Positions 1-5,004 of a stretch of DNA of 6,183 nt are shown here, one piece after another. Positions within the stretch are counted from its first letter, which is position 1, and every line of letters begins with the position of its first letter. The notes below the pieces were generated by a model. That model ran no database searches, was not told the origin of the DNA, and saw only the letters and a list, made by a program, of their open reading frames with translations. The stretch lies in contig JACMMD010001100.1 in NCBI GenBank assembly GCA_014379235.1, positions 1 through 6,183 on the forward strand. The letters are read 5' to 3'. Source of the DNA: Anaerolineae bacterium. GTDB lineage: Bacteria; Chloroflexota; Anaerolineae; Aggregatilineales; Phototrophicaceae. The position numbers and the translations under genes were made by a program.

Positions 1-482
1 CTGGCCGGGTTCTCAGCGACTGCCATTGCCGCTTCGAGTGTCATGCGGTTGGCTTTGTTGGCGACGAAGCGCTCGAACATGAAGCGCGGGTTGAGTTCAC
101 TTTCAGGCAGGTCAGGATGCTGCGGGCGGCTGATATGCTCGTGTAGTGAACTGCTGCCGTAAGACTCGGTTTCTTCTTGCTCGGCCAGCAGGCGGAAAAG
201 CGGCATATCGGCAGAGGCGCTTTTGGCGACGGGTTCGGGCTTGTGAACCTCGAAGCGCACTTCAACGCTGTCGCCATAGACATCGCTCAAGATGCGGCGA
301 ACGTTGCGGTACAGCCGATGTTGCAGCATCTCGCGGGCATAGGTGTTGCGAGCGCCGATCACGAAAACGCCATCTTCAAAACTAAGATACACCGACCCTC
401 GCAGCCATGTGTCAAAGCTGGCGCGGTCAAACTGTAACTCGAGTTGATAAAAGGCGGCGTTCCACGCTTCTTGCGGGTTCAC
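1..482 (-). CDS. dnaA: Chromosomal replication initiator DnaA (N-terminal part, cut by window edge)
   Basis: DnaA binds DnaA boxes at oriC, melts the origin and recruits the replicative helicase. I translated 160 complete codons on the minus strand with no stop before the window edge. Residues 1-80 look like domain I: a start resembling MNPQEAW, then F23-D-T-W26-L as in the typical 'F.TWL' signature, then the 'VFVIGARNTYAREML' strand-helix part. Residues 81-128 are a low-complexity, acidic linker (domain II). Residues 130-160 (LNPRFMFERFV, then NR and AVAENPA) match the start of the AAA+ domain III, 'LN..FTFE.FV.G..N..A..AA..VA..PG'. The Walker and DNA-binding domains lie outside the window. 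I chose the GTG at 482-480 because a GGAAG Shine-Dalgarno lies at 494-490 with a 7-base spacer, and no ATG fits. It diverges from spoVS across a putative oriC. Identification is confident; the start is probable. Confidence 0.93.
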   Translation of the reverse strand, partial: MNPQEAWNAAFYQLELQFDRASFDTWLRGSVYLSFEDGVFVIGARNTYAREMLQHRLYRNVRRILSDVYGDSVEVRFEVHKPEPVAKSASADMPLFRLLAEQEETESYGSSSLHEHISRPQHPDLPESELNPRFMFERFVANKANRMTLEAAMAVAENPA

Positions 483-611
483 AAATTTTCTTCCGGTTGT
501 AAACAAAAGCAAATGCTTCACGGACAGTGTGCAGCAGAGACCATAAACCGATGGTCGCGGGCACGCCGAGTTGAAGCCTTATAAAGTTGTTGTGTCAGAT
601 CGTTTATTCGC

Positions 612-628
612 GGGGACTGCCTGTCCCC
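612..628 (-). other. Short GC hairpin in the predicted dnaA leader
   Basis: GGGGAC (612-617) and GTCCCC (623-628) form a perfect 6-bp stem with a 5-base loop. It would lie in the predicted 5' leader of dnaA mRNA. No T-tract follows on the minus strand, so it is not a terminator. The role is unknown; it could be chance. Confidence 0.35.
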
Positions 629-681
629 TCTGGCACGGGAGCGATGGTGTTGGTGTCTGCTCGTGCCGATGAAGTAGATAC

Positions 682-710
682 AGTATAGCCGATGAATCGC
701 ATTCCCTCAA
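682..710 (-). promoter_or_regulatory. Candidate sigma70-type promoter for dnaA
   Basis: On the minus strand, a -35-like TTGAGG (710-705) and a -10-like TATACT (687-682) are separated by exactly 17 bases. Transcription would start near 675 and give an approximately 190-base leader to the GTG at 482. The hexamers match consensus at 4 and 5 of 6 positions. DnaA box 1 lies about 45 bases upstream, which would allow autoregulation. Confidence 0.45.
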
Positions 711-724
711 CCGATTCTGAGGTA

Positions 725-749
725 AAAATGTTAAATCTTTTAACATTTT
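725..749. repeat. A+T-rich perfect inverted repeat, 11-bp arms, in oriC
   Basis: AAAATGTTAAA (725-735) and TTTAACATTTT (739-749) are perfect reverse complements separated by TCT. With only one G/C pair per arm it is easily melted, and it sits 4 bp from candidate DnaA box 1. It is a candidate for part of the DNA unwinding element or for an operator. The arms are too A+T-rich for a convincing transcription terminator. Confidence 0.6.
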
Positions 750-753
750 AAGG

Positions 754-762
754 TTGGGATAA
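754..762 (-). promoter_or_regulatory. Candidate DnaA box 1 (TTATCCCAA)
   Basis: The plus strand reads TTGGGATAA, so the box reads TTATCCCAA on the minus strand, 7 of 9 matches to TTATCCACA. It lies 4 bases beyond the end of the 11-bp A+T-rich palindrome at 725-749 and upstream of the candidate dnaA promoter, a position suited to origin melting or to dnaA autoregulation. Confidence 0.6.
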
Positions 763-786
763 GTTCTGCCAAGAAACACCCGGCCT

Positions 787-795
787 TTGGGAAAA
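787..795 (-). promoter_or_regulatory. Weak candidate DnaA box (TTTTCCCAA)
   Basis: The plus strand reads TTGGGAAAA, which is 8 of 9 identical to the local repeat TTGGGATAA and in the same orientation. It is a possible low-affinity site; chance occurrence cannot be excluded. Confidence 0.3.
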
Positions 796-853
796 GTAGC
801 CGCATGATACGATCAGAGTCATAGGCTGCGTAGCTGGCCGTCCCCCGCTTGAT

Positions 854-892
854 TGTGGGAAATGTGGGATTATCGCGTGGGAATTCGTGGGT
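854..892. repeat. Cluster of GTGGGA/GTGGGT motifs in oriC
   Basis: GTGGGA occurs at 855-860, 864-869 and 877-882, and GTGGGT at 887-892, all on the same strand and at 9, 13 and 10 bp steps. The first copy (TGTGGGAAA, 854-862) matches TGTGGATAA, the reverse complement of the classical DnaA box, at 7 of 9 positions. These may be low-affinity DnaA sites in the same orientation as the strong boxes. Confidence 0.4.
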
Positions 893-932
893 CAAAATGC
901 GTGATTTTGGTGAAAAGTTTAATTTTTTAACA

Positions 933-941
933 TTGGGATAA
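933..941 (-). promoter_or_regulatory. Candidate DnaA box 2 (TTATCCCAA)
   Basis: An exact copy of the 9-mer TTGGGATAA. It is directly joined to the A+T-rich stretch TTTAATTTTTTAACA on its left and followed by TTCT. The same arrangement (TTTTAACATT, then box, then TTCT) occurs around box 1, so box and flanks look like a duplicated module. Confidence 0.62.
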
Positions 942-942
942 A

Positions 943-960
943 TTCTACCCGTTTCTACCC
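943..960. repeat. Direct repeat TTCTACCC x2, 10-bp period
   Basis: TTCTACCC occurs at 943-950 and 953-960, between candidate DnaA boxes 2 and 3, with a 10-bp period. A related TTCTGCC follows box 1 at 764-770. It may be an accessory protein site or part of an extended DnaA recognition unit; the function is unknown. Confidence 0.5.
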
Positions 961-973
961 ACGCACCTCTGAT

Positions 974-993
974 TTGGGATAAACTTGGGATAC
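974..993 (-). promoter_or_regulatory. Tandem pair of candidate DnaA boxes 3 and 4
   Basis: TTGGGATAA at 974-982 and TTGGGATAC at 985-993 are direct repeats starting 11 bp apart, about one helical turn, so two bound proteins would lie on the same DNA face. This spacing suits cooperative DnaA binding. They mark the spoVS-side edge of the array. Confidence 0.62.
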
Positions 994-1147
994 GACTTTA
1001 AGCCTCTACAACTTAGTTTAAGAATTACTAAGGAAGTCAGTATTTTTACCTATAGTATTTCCCTGACACGAACAGTAAAATCCGAAATGCTAAATCTACG
1101 ATAGCAACTTTCCCCGAAGATTTGCAGGACAGCCCAGTTGCGTCGTT

Positions 1148-1171
1148 ATAGCGCATATGCTATGGTATAAT
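1148..1171 (+). promoter_or_regulatory. Extended -10 promoter for spoVS-PHP, with overlapping dyad
   Basis: TGGTATAAT (1163-1171) is a perfect extended -10 element (TGn followed by TATAAT). No good -35 is present, as is common for extended -10 promoters. The start would be near 1178, giving an approximately 100-base leader to the ATG at 1278. An inverted repeat ATAGC (1148-1152) / GCTAT (1159-1163) touches the -10 region and could be an operator. The promoter is well supported by sequence; the operator is speculative. Confidence 0.6.
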
Positions 1172-1277
1172 AAGTTCGTACTACAGAATAATGGGCTATT
1201 CATACTGCCCCGTAGTCAGGTTAACTGGGAATACCCTCGTTGGTTTTCCTTCGTTATACAACAAAGATAGGTGAATC

Positions 1278-1628
1278 ATGACCTTTCACAATAATTTCTC
1301 GGATGATGCGATGGACGCTGATAATGACATCGACATCGATGTAGATGTAGTGATCGACCCCACTTCATCGGACATTATCAAGGTCTCGGCAAAGTCGCGT
1401 TCAACGGCGGTGGCCGGCGCGATTGCAGCGGTGATGCGCGAACAGCGCTACGCCGAAGTTCAGGCGATTGGTGCAGGGGCGGTCAATCAGGCCGTGAAGG
1501 CGCTGGCGATTGCGCGTGGTTATCTCACCGAAGACCAAATCGACATCGTGTGCATTCCACACTTCACTGAAGTGGATATAGACGGGCAGGAGCGCACTGC
1601 GGTACGCTTTATCGTACAACCTCGTTAA
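1278..1628 (+). CDS. spoVS: SpoVS family protein with acidic N-terminal extension
   Basis: Residues 33-116 (IIKVSAKSRSTAVAGAIAAV..., QAIGAGAVNQAVKALAIARG, ...CIPHFTEVDIDGQERTAVRFIVQPR) match the SpoVS family along its full usual length of about 86 residues. SpoVS is a small Alba-like protein, first known for a role in sporulation in Bacillus but also present in many non-spore-formers, where it is thought to bind nucleic acid. Before this domain is an approximately 32-residue extension rich in Asp (ten Asp between residues 9 and 32, with an alternating D-I/D-V run), which typical SpoVS proteins lack. The ATG at 1278 has AGGTGA at 1269-1274 just upstream (3-base spacer, rather short). The next ATG (1311) would keep part of the acidic run but has no clear ribosome-binding site. 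The stop TAA overlaps the ATG of the PHP gene. No sporulation genes are visible nearby. Confidence 0.9.
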   Translation: MTFHNNFSDDAMDADNDIDIDVDVVIDPTSSDIIKVSAKSRSTAVAGAIAAVMREQRYAEVQAIGAGAVNQAVKALAIARGYLTEDQIDIVCIPHFTEVDIDGQERTAVRFIVQPR

Positions 1629-2470
1629 TGCCCGAAAGGCGATCTGCCTTGCGCTGTGACTTACATCTACATACAACGGCGTCAGACGGCCAACTGACGC
1701 CGTTACTATTGGTGGACTTAGCCCGTCAGCGCGGCTTTGACACTATTGCCATCACCGACCACGACACAACAGGCAGCATACTCGAAGCACAGGCCGCAGG
1801 CGGTGACTCGCTGACTGTGATTCCCGGCGTGGAGTTGAGCGCCGAAGATGACGCAGGCGACGTGCATACGCTCGGCTACTGCTTCGATATAAACAATCCA
1901 GAATTTCAAGCGGAGATGCAGAGCTTCCGCGATCATCGTTTCCATCGCGGGCGGTTGATCGTCGAAAAGCTGGCGAAGCTCGGCGTCAATCTCAGTTGGG
2001 AGCGCGTCCTAGAAATCGCGGATGGCGGCTCAATCGGGCGGCCACATATCGCCCGTGCGATGGCCGAAGCGGGTTACGTCAGTTCGGTGAAAGAGGCGTT
2101 TGACCGCTACATCGCCAACGATGGCGTAGCCTATGTCGAGCGTAAACGTATCTCGCCGGAAGAAGCCATCCAGTTGATTCACAGCGCGGGCGGCGTGGCC
2201 GTGCTGGCGCATCCCGGTCTGCTCAAAGACCCTGCGTCCATGATCGAACGGCTTGCGCCTGCGGGACTCGATGGCATCGAGTTGAACCATCCCAAAAACT
2301 CCGACGAAGTGCGTGAGATCGTCAAGCGGCTGACCAAGCGCTTTGGTCTGCTGACGACTGGTGGCTCAGACTTTCACAGCATGGAGCGCGACAGCAGCCA
2401 TATGGGTGTGTATCTCGCGCCCGATGAAGCCGTAAACAATCTGCGCGAACGCTCTCTCAAATACGGTTAA
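1628..2470 (+). CDS. PHP-domain phosphoesterase (RNase AM / 3',5'-nucleoside bisphosphate phosphatase type)
   Basis: A 280-residue PHP (polymerase and histidinol phosphatase) metalloenzyme. Metal-ligand motifs are in order and intact: H13-L-H15 with D20 (CDLHLHTTASDG), TDHDT at 43-47, PGVE with E69, H80 in VHTLGY, GRPH with H140, AHPG with H195, and GSDFH with D248 and H250. The layout and length match the YciV/TrpH-like subgroup, whose studied members hydrolyse 3',5'-nucleoside bisphosphates or trim RNA and short oligonucleotides from the 5' end. The exact substrate cannot be read from sequence. It is probably cytosolic; no signal peptide is visible. The ATG shares its A with the spoVS stop (TAATG), indicating translational coupling and a shared promoter. 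It ends 27 bases from the convergent delta' gene. Confidence 0.9.
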   Translation: MPERRSALRCDLHLHTTASDGQLTPLLLVDLARQRGFDTIAITDHDTTGSILEAQAAGGDSLTVIPGVELSAEDDAGDVHTLGYCFDINNPEFQAEMQSFRDHRFHRGRLIVEKLAKLGVNLSWERVLEIADGGSIGRPHIARAMAEAGYVSSVKEAFDRYIANDGVAYVERKRISPEEAIQLIHSAGGVAVLAHPGLLKDPASMIERLAPAGLDGIELNHPKNSDEVREIVKRLTKRFGLLTTGGSDFHSMERDSSHMGVYLAPDEAVNNLRERSLKYG

Positions 2471-2503
2471 AAGTATAAAGTGTAAGGCGTGATTGCTTTA
2501 ACC
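2465..2503. terminator. Weak dyad between convergent PHP and delta' genes
   Basis: GGTTAAA (2465-2471) and TTTAACC (2497-2503) are inverted repeats with a 25-base loop, overlapping both stop codons. The stem is short and A+T-rich, so it is at best a weak bidirectional terminator. No other terminator is visible between the two convergent genes. Confidence 0.2.
2469..2482 (+). repeat. 14-base copy of the intergenic heptamer repeat
   Basis: AAAAGTATAAAGTG starts inside the PHP stop codon and is identical to the reverse complement of 5422-5435 in the right arm of the hairpin element. It is followed by TAAGGCG, which keeps the 7-base step loosely. This suggests a fragment of the same repeat family in a second intergenic gap. 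Confidence 0.45.
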
Positions 2504-3541
2504 CCTAGCCAACCCCGGATAATCGAGGAACATGACTTCCAGCGCCAGCCGCGCATTGACGTTGGTGCTGGTGATATTTTCGAGCGTGGTGCGCGTGGCT
2601 TGCATGGCGTCTAAAGCGTCGTTGGCGTCGAGTTCCCGTGCCAACCGTTCGAGCGATTCAATGCGGTCACTGTTCGAGGGCGTGAGTCCGCTGCCTGTCA
2701 CCAGCAGCAGTACATCGCGCCAGTAGGTTTGCCACAGTTCGAGCAGAGGGCGGATAGCGAGGCGGTCTTTGCTCAAGCCATCGGCAAGGTCGAAGCGTCC
2801 GGCGCGGTTACGGCTGAGAAGTTCTTCGAGCATATTCAGCGCGTCAGTGCGCTGATCGAGCAGTGCTGAGTCTCCGAGCGCTCGTATCGCCCAACCGGGA
2901 CGTCCGGCGCTCAAATTCGCCAGTAGGTGCGCGTGGTCAGCCTCGACCTGATAGCGTTCGGTTAGTATGGCATACACGCCTTCCGCCGGAATCGGGCGCA
3001 GCGGAATCACCTGACTGCGGCTGGTAATGGTTGACAGCAGCGTATCGGTGGATTCGGCCAGAAGAATCAGCACGGCGTTGGGCGGCGGTTCTTCCAGCGT
3101 CTTAAGCAGCGCGTCCTGCGCCCGATCTTGAGCGCGGTCAAAGTTCGGGAAAATGGCGATGCGATGCCGCGCCTCGAACGGTTTCAAGGCCAGCATCGAC
3201 GTCATGCGCCGAATCTCCTCGATCTTGAGCGCGCCTGTAGTGGCGTCATGTTCGGCGTAGGTCACGTCAGGATGGTTGCCGGATACGATACGCAGGCAGG
3301 AGCGGCATTCTCCGCAGGGGCAGTTGGCGGCGTTTGCTTCGGGGTCAGTGCAGTTGAGCGTCATGGCGAAGGCCCGCGCCAGCGTCAGCTTGCCGAGCGA
3401 TTCCGTGCCTGTAATCAGATAGGCGTGTCGGGCGCGCCCGTGGGACATGCTCTTACGCAGATGGTCAACGGCCCAATCGTGCCCGTAAACCGGCCAACGA
3501 TGCGGAGTGAGCGGAGCGTTAATCAACAGGTCATTCCTCAT
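2498..3541 (-). CDS. holB: DNA polymerase III delta' subunit (clamp-loader AAA+)
   Basis: Delta' is the non-ATP-hydrolysing AAA+ subunit of the clamp loader that places the beta clamp on primed DNA. Visible features in 347 residues: an N-terminal 'VYGHDWAVDHLRKSM' region, HAYLITG leading to a degenerate P-loop GTESLGKLT (45-53), a zinc-finger cysteine cluster (C64, C74, C76, C79, C82), the NFDRAQD...ALLKTLEEPP helix (133-153) typical of delta'/gamma, and ITSRSQ (172-177) at the place of the SRC arginine-finger motif, with Cys replaced by Ser. The C-terminal part is helical as expected. The degenerate P-loop favours delta' over gamma/tau. The ATG at 3541 has no Shine-Dalgarno, because a terminator T-tract ends 3 bases before it. 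A TTG at 3526 has GAGGA (3539-3535) with 8-base spacing, so translation may start there (342 residues). Confidence 0.88.
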   Translation of the reverse strand: MRNDLLINAPLTPHRWPVYGHDWAVDHLRKSMSHGRARHAYLITGTESLGKLTLARAFAMTLNCTDPEANAANCPCGECRSCLRIVSGNHPDVTYAEHDATTGALKIEEIRRMTSMLALKPFEARHRIAIFPNFDRAQDRAQDALLKTLEEPPPNAVLILLAESTDTLLSTITSRSQVIPLRPIPAEGVYAILTERYQVEADHAHLLANLSAGRPGWAIRALGDSALLDQRTDALNMLEELLSRNRAGRFDLADGLSKDRLAIRPLLELWQTYWRDVLLLVTGSGLTPSNSDRIESLERLARELDANDALDAMQATRTTLENITSTNVNARLALEVMFLDYPGLARG

Positions 3542-3543
3542 TC

Positions 3544-3581
3544 AAAAACGGGGCGAAGTCTATTGTACCCCGCCCCGTTTT
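3544..3581 (-). terminator. Intrinsic terminator after the secreted-protein gene
   Basis: On the minus strand, AAAACGGGGCG (3581-3571), a 15-base loop and CGCCCCGTTTT (3555-3545) form an 11-bp perfect stem with a CGGGGCG core, followed by T to give TTTTT (3548-3544). It begins 13 bases after the TAG stop at 3597-3595. It is almost symmetrical, so it could also act on the plus strand. Its T-tract ends only 2 bases before the annotated delta' ATG. Confidence 0.88.
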
Positions 3582-3594
3582 GTTTAGAAATGCG

Positions 3595-4899
3595 CTACAT
3601 CGTAGGTGTGAGTACCTGTGTGCCGATCAAGTCGGTTTCGCCATACTGGGTATAGGCTGCGGTAATCACGCCGTTGGCATCGATGCTGCCGGCCACGACA
3701 CCGCACGGAGTCACATCATCGCCGGGGGCATATGTACCGACGAGAACACCGCCCTGTGCGATAAACACGCCGTCGAGACTGACGGTTTCGCCCGTCGAAC
3801 GGGTGGCTTCGCCCGCGCTGGCGTACACGCCATTTTCGCCGCCGCTAATGGTGGTCGTGCCGGTTGTGGTCGCGCCAGTGGCCGCCGTGCCCGCAAGATC
3901 GAAAGTGCCTGTAAAGCCATCAGTTTCATCGACAGGCGTCTGCAATGTCATGCCAACCGTTTCGTTGGCAATCGTGGAGTTGCGCGTCCACAGACTGCCA
4001 TTTTCAAGTAGGGCGCGGTTCAGCACGGCGCATTGTTCGCCGCCCCAGACCATGTTCACAACGTTACCGCGCAGCAGCAGTAAACCCGGTACTGCGGCAT
4101 CACCGCCGACGATGAAATCGAACAGGTAGCGTGAACCAGAGCCGCCCGTGATATTGAGTTCCGCGTCCCACTCACTGCCATCGACATCTGTGCCCTCGAT
4201 AGTGAAGCTGTCCGCCAGTGTGATCGGTGTCGAAACGTCGTTGTAGGGGGCTTCCGCGCCTTCATCGGCCCACATCGCCGTAATAGTGCCATCTTCGCCT
4301 ATCTCCAGCAGACCCGCGCCGCATTCGATTTCGGGGTCAACGGTTGCGCCGGAGATTAGGACACCGTTGGCCATCATACCCACGCCGCCGAACTCGCCAA
4401 AATCTTCTAGCGACCACATCAGATCGTAAGTCGTGTCGCCTGTCGCGGTGATTTCCAACGTGCCGCTGTAAGGAGCGCCATCCGGGGCCATGCCTTCAAC
4501 CGTGTACATGCCGCCGACAGTCGCGCCTTGACCATCGCTCGGCGTTGAAGTTTCCTCACCGAGACCGACGAACGCCTCGGCCCACGGCCCGCTGAGAGTG
4601 CCGTCATCAGCGACGTTGAATATCTGCATGATACAGGATACGTCATAGGCCACCGCTAACTGTGTATCGCTGAGTGGTAAACCCACGCCGATTTCGACAT
4701 CGGCTTCGTCGGCGTATGTCCAAGTGAGCATCACCGGGCCGTCGGTCTCGACGATTTCCAGCCCGCTTTCATAGGCGACGCCTTCATCATCGACACCGCT
4801 CGTGTAGTAATTGCCTGCCCATGTGGTCTCTTGTGCTTGAGCTGCCAACGGGACGTTGAACAGGGCAGCCAATAACAGCAGACACAATCTAGCTTTCAT
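3595..4899 (-). CDS. Secreted acidic protein of four ~100-residue modules, unknown function
   Basis: 434 residues. A clear Sec signal peptide (K2-R4, hydrophobic core 5-19, likely cleavage AQA|QE after residue 22) implies export. The mature part is acidic, with few Lys or Arg, and consists of four diverged tandem modules. Each opens with an aromatic residue four before a Gly (Y31/G35, Y132/G136, F232/G236, F333/G337; period 100-101) in a pattern like 'aromatic-x-x-x-G-x-x-x-x-G-x-x-x-x-x-x-L-x-I'. Each carries a single Cys (89, 193, 290, 399), followed in three modules by a '.DG.[IL]...W' type strand. This suggests repeated beta-rich domains. I do not recognise the family with confidence; it recalls bacterial proteins with repeated Y.V.G..DG..Y.G..I units. 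The start has GGGGGA (4913-4908) with 8-base spacing. Terminators on both sides suggest a single-gene transcript. Confidence 0.85.
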   Translation of the reverse strand: MKARLCLLLLAALFNVPLAAQAQETTWAGNYYTSGVDDEGVAYESGLEIVETDGPVMLTWTYADEADVEIGVGLPLSDTQLAVAYDVSCIMQIFNVADDGTLSGPWAEAFVGLGEETSTPSDGQGATVGGMYTVEGMAPDGAPYSGTLEITATGDTTYDLMWSLEDFGEFGGVGMMANGVLISGATVDPEIECGAGLLEIGEDGTITAMWADEGAEAPYNDVSTPITLADSFTIEGTDVDGSEWDAELNITGGSGSRYLFDFIVGGDAAVPGLLLLRGNVVNMVWGGEQCAVLNRALLENGSLWTRNSTIANETVGMTLQTPVDETDGFTGTFDLAGTAATGATTTGTTTISGGENGVYASAGEATRSTGETVSLDGVFIAQGGVLVGTYAPGDDVTPCGVVAGSIDANGVITAAYTQYGETDLIGTQVLTPTM

Positions 4900-4913
4900 G
4901 AAATTTGTCCCCC

Positions 4914-4957
4914 AAAAAACTGAGTTTAAGGCAGCGAATCATTCGCCTTAAACTCAG
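4914..4957 (-). terminator. Intrinsic terminator after the GlsB-like gene
   Basis: On the minus strand, CTGAGTTTAAGGC (4957-4945), a 12-base loop and GCCTTAAACTCAG (4932-4920) form a perfect 13-bp stem followed immediately by TTTTTT (4919-4914). It lies about 47 bases after the stop of the GlsB-like gene. An alternative inner stem GCGAA/TTCGC (4934-4938/4942-4946) overlaps it. The T-tract is directly followed by the GGGGGA ribosome-binding site of the secreted-protein gene. Confidence 0.92.
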
Positions 4958-5004
4958 CTTACGGTTGGATAGACGAAAGAACCCTTAAGAAGTCGCCCGG
5001 AAAA

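Larger units (their letters stand above)
483..1277. other. Putative chromosomal origin oriC (dnaA-spoVS divergent intergenic region)
   Basis: This is a 795-base gap with no credible gene, adjacent to the dnaA start, the commonest place for a bacterial oriC. The core at about 720-1000 contains four same-orientation 9-mers TTGGGATAA/C at 754, 933, 974 and 985. Their reverse complement TTATCCCAA differs from the classical DnaA box TTATCCACA at two positions. A weaker copy TTGGGAAAA lies at 787-795. The boxes are interleaved with A+T-rich stretches (721-750, 913-932 and roughly 1005-1060) that could be unwinding elements. Candidate promoters for both flanking genes lie outside the core. Origin identity is inferred from context plus repeats; no function is shown by the sequence alone. 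Confidence 0.75.

Noticed and set aside
579..779. 66-codon open frame on the minus strand inside the origin gap
   Set aside because: It runs across the candidate promoter, the palindrome and box 1, has no recognisable domain, and its peptide looks random.
780..860. Possible structured RNA around short inverted segments (CGGC/GCCG, ATGA/TCAT)
   Set aside because: Stems are only 4 bp and not nested into a convincing fold; they do not resemble a tRNA or any RNA family I know.
754..993. TTGGGATAA repeats as a CRISPR-like or iteron array of a plasmid
   Set aside because: Units are 9 bp with irregular spacing and no spacers of equal length. The adjacent dnaA and housekeeping genes point to a chromosomal origin, not a plasmid with a Rep protein.
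1012..1032. CTTAGT/ACTAAG inverted repeat in A+T-rich DNA
   Set aside because: Only 6 bp with a 9-base spacer in A+T-rich sequence; too likely by chance to call a site.
3128..4129. Several plus-strand open frames opposite delta' and the secreted-protein gene
   Set aside because: They overlap well-supported minus-strand genes along their full length, lack domain signatures, and look like antisense shadows in GC-rich DNA.
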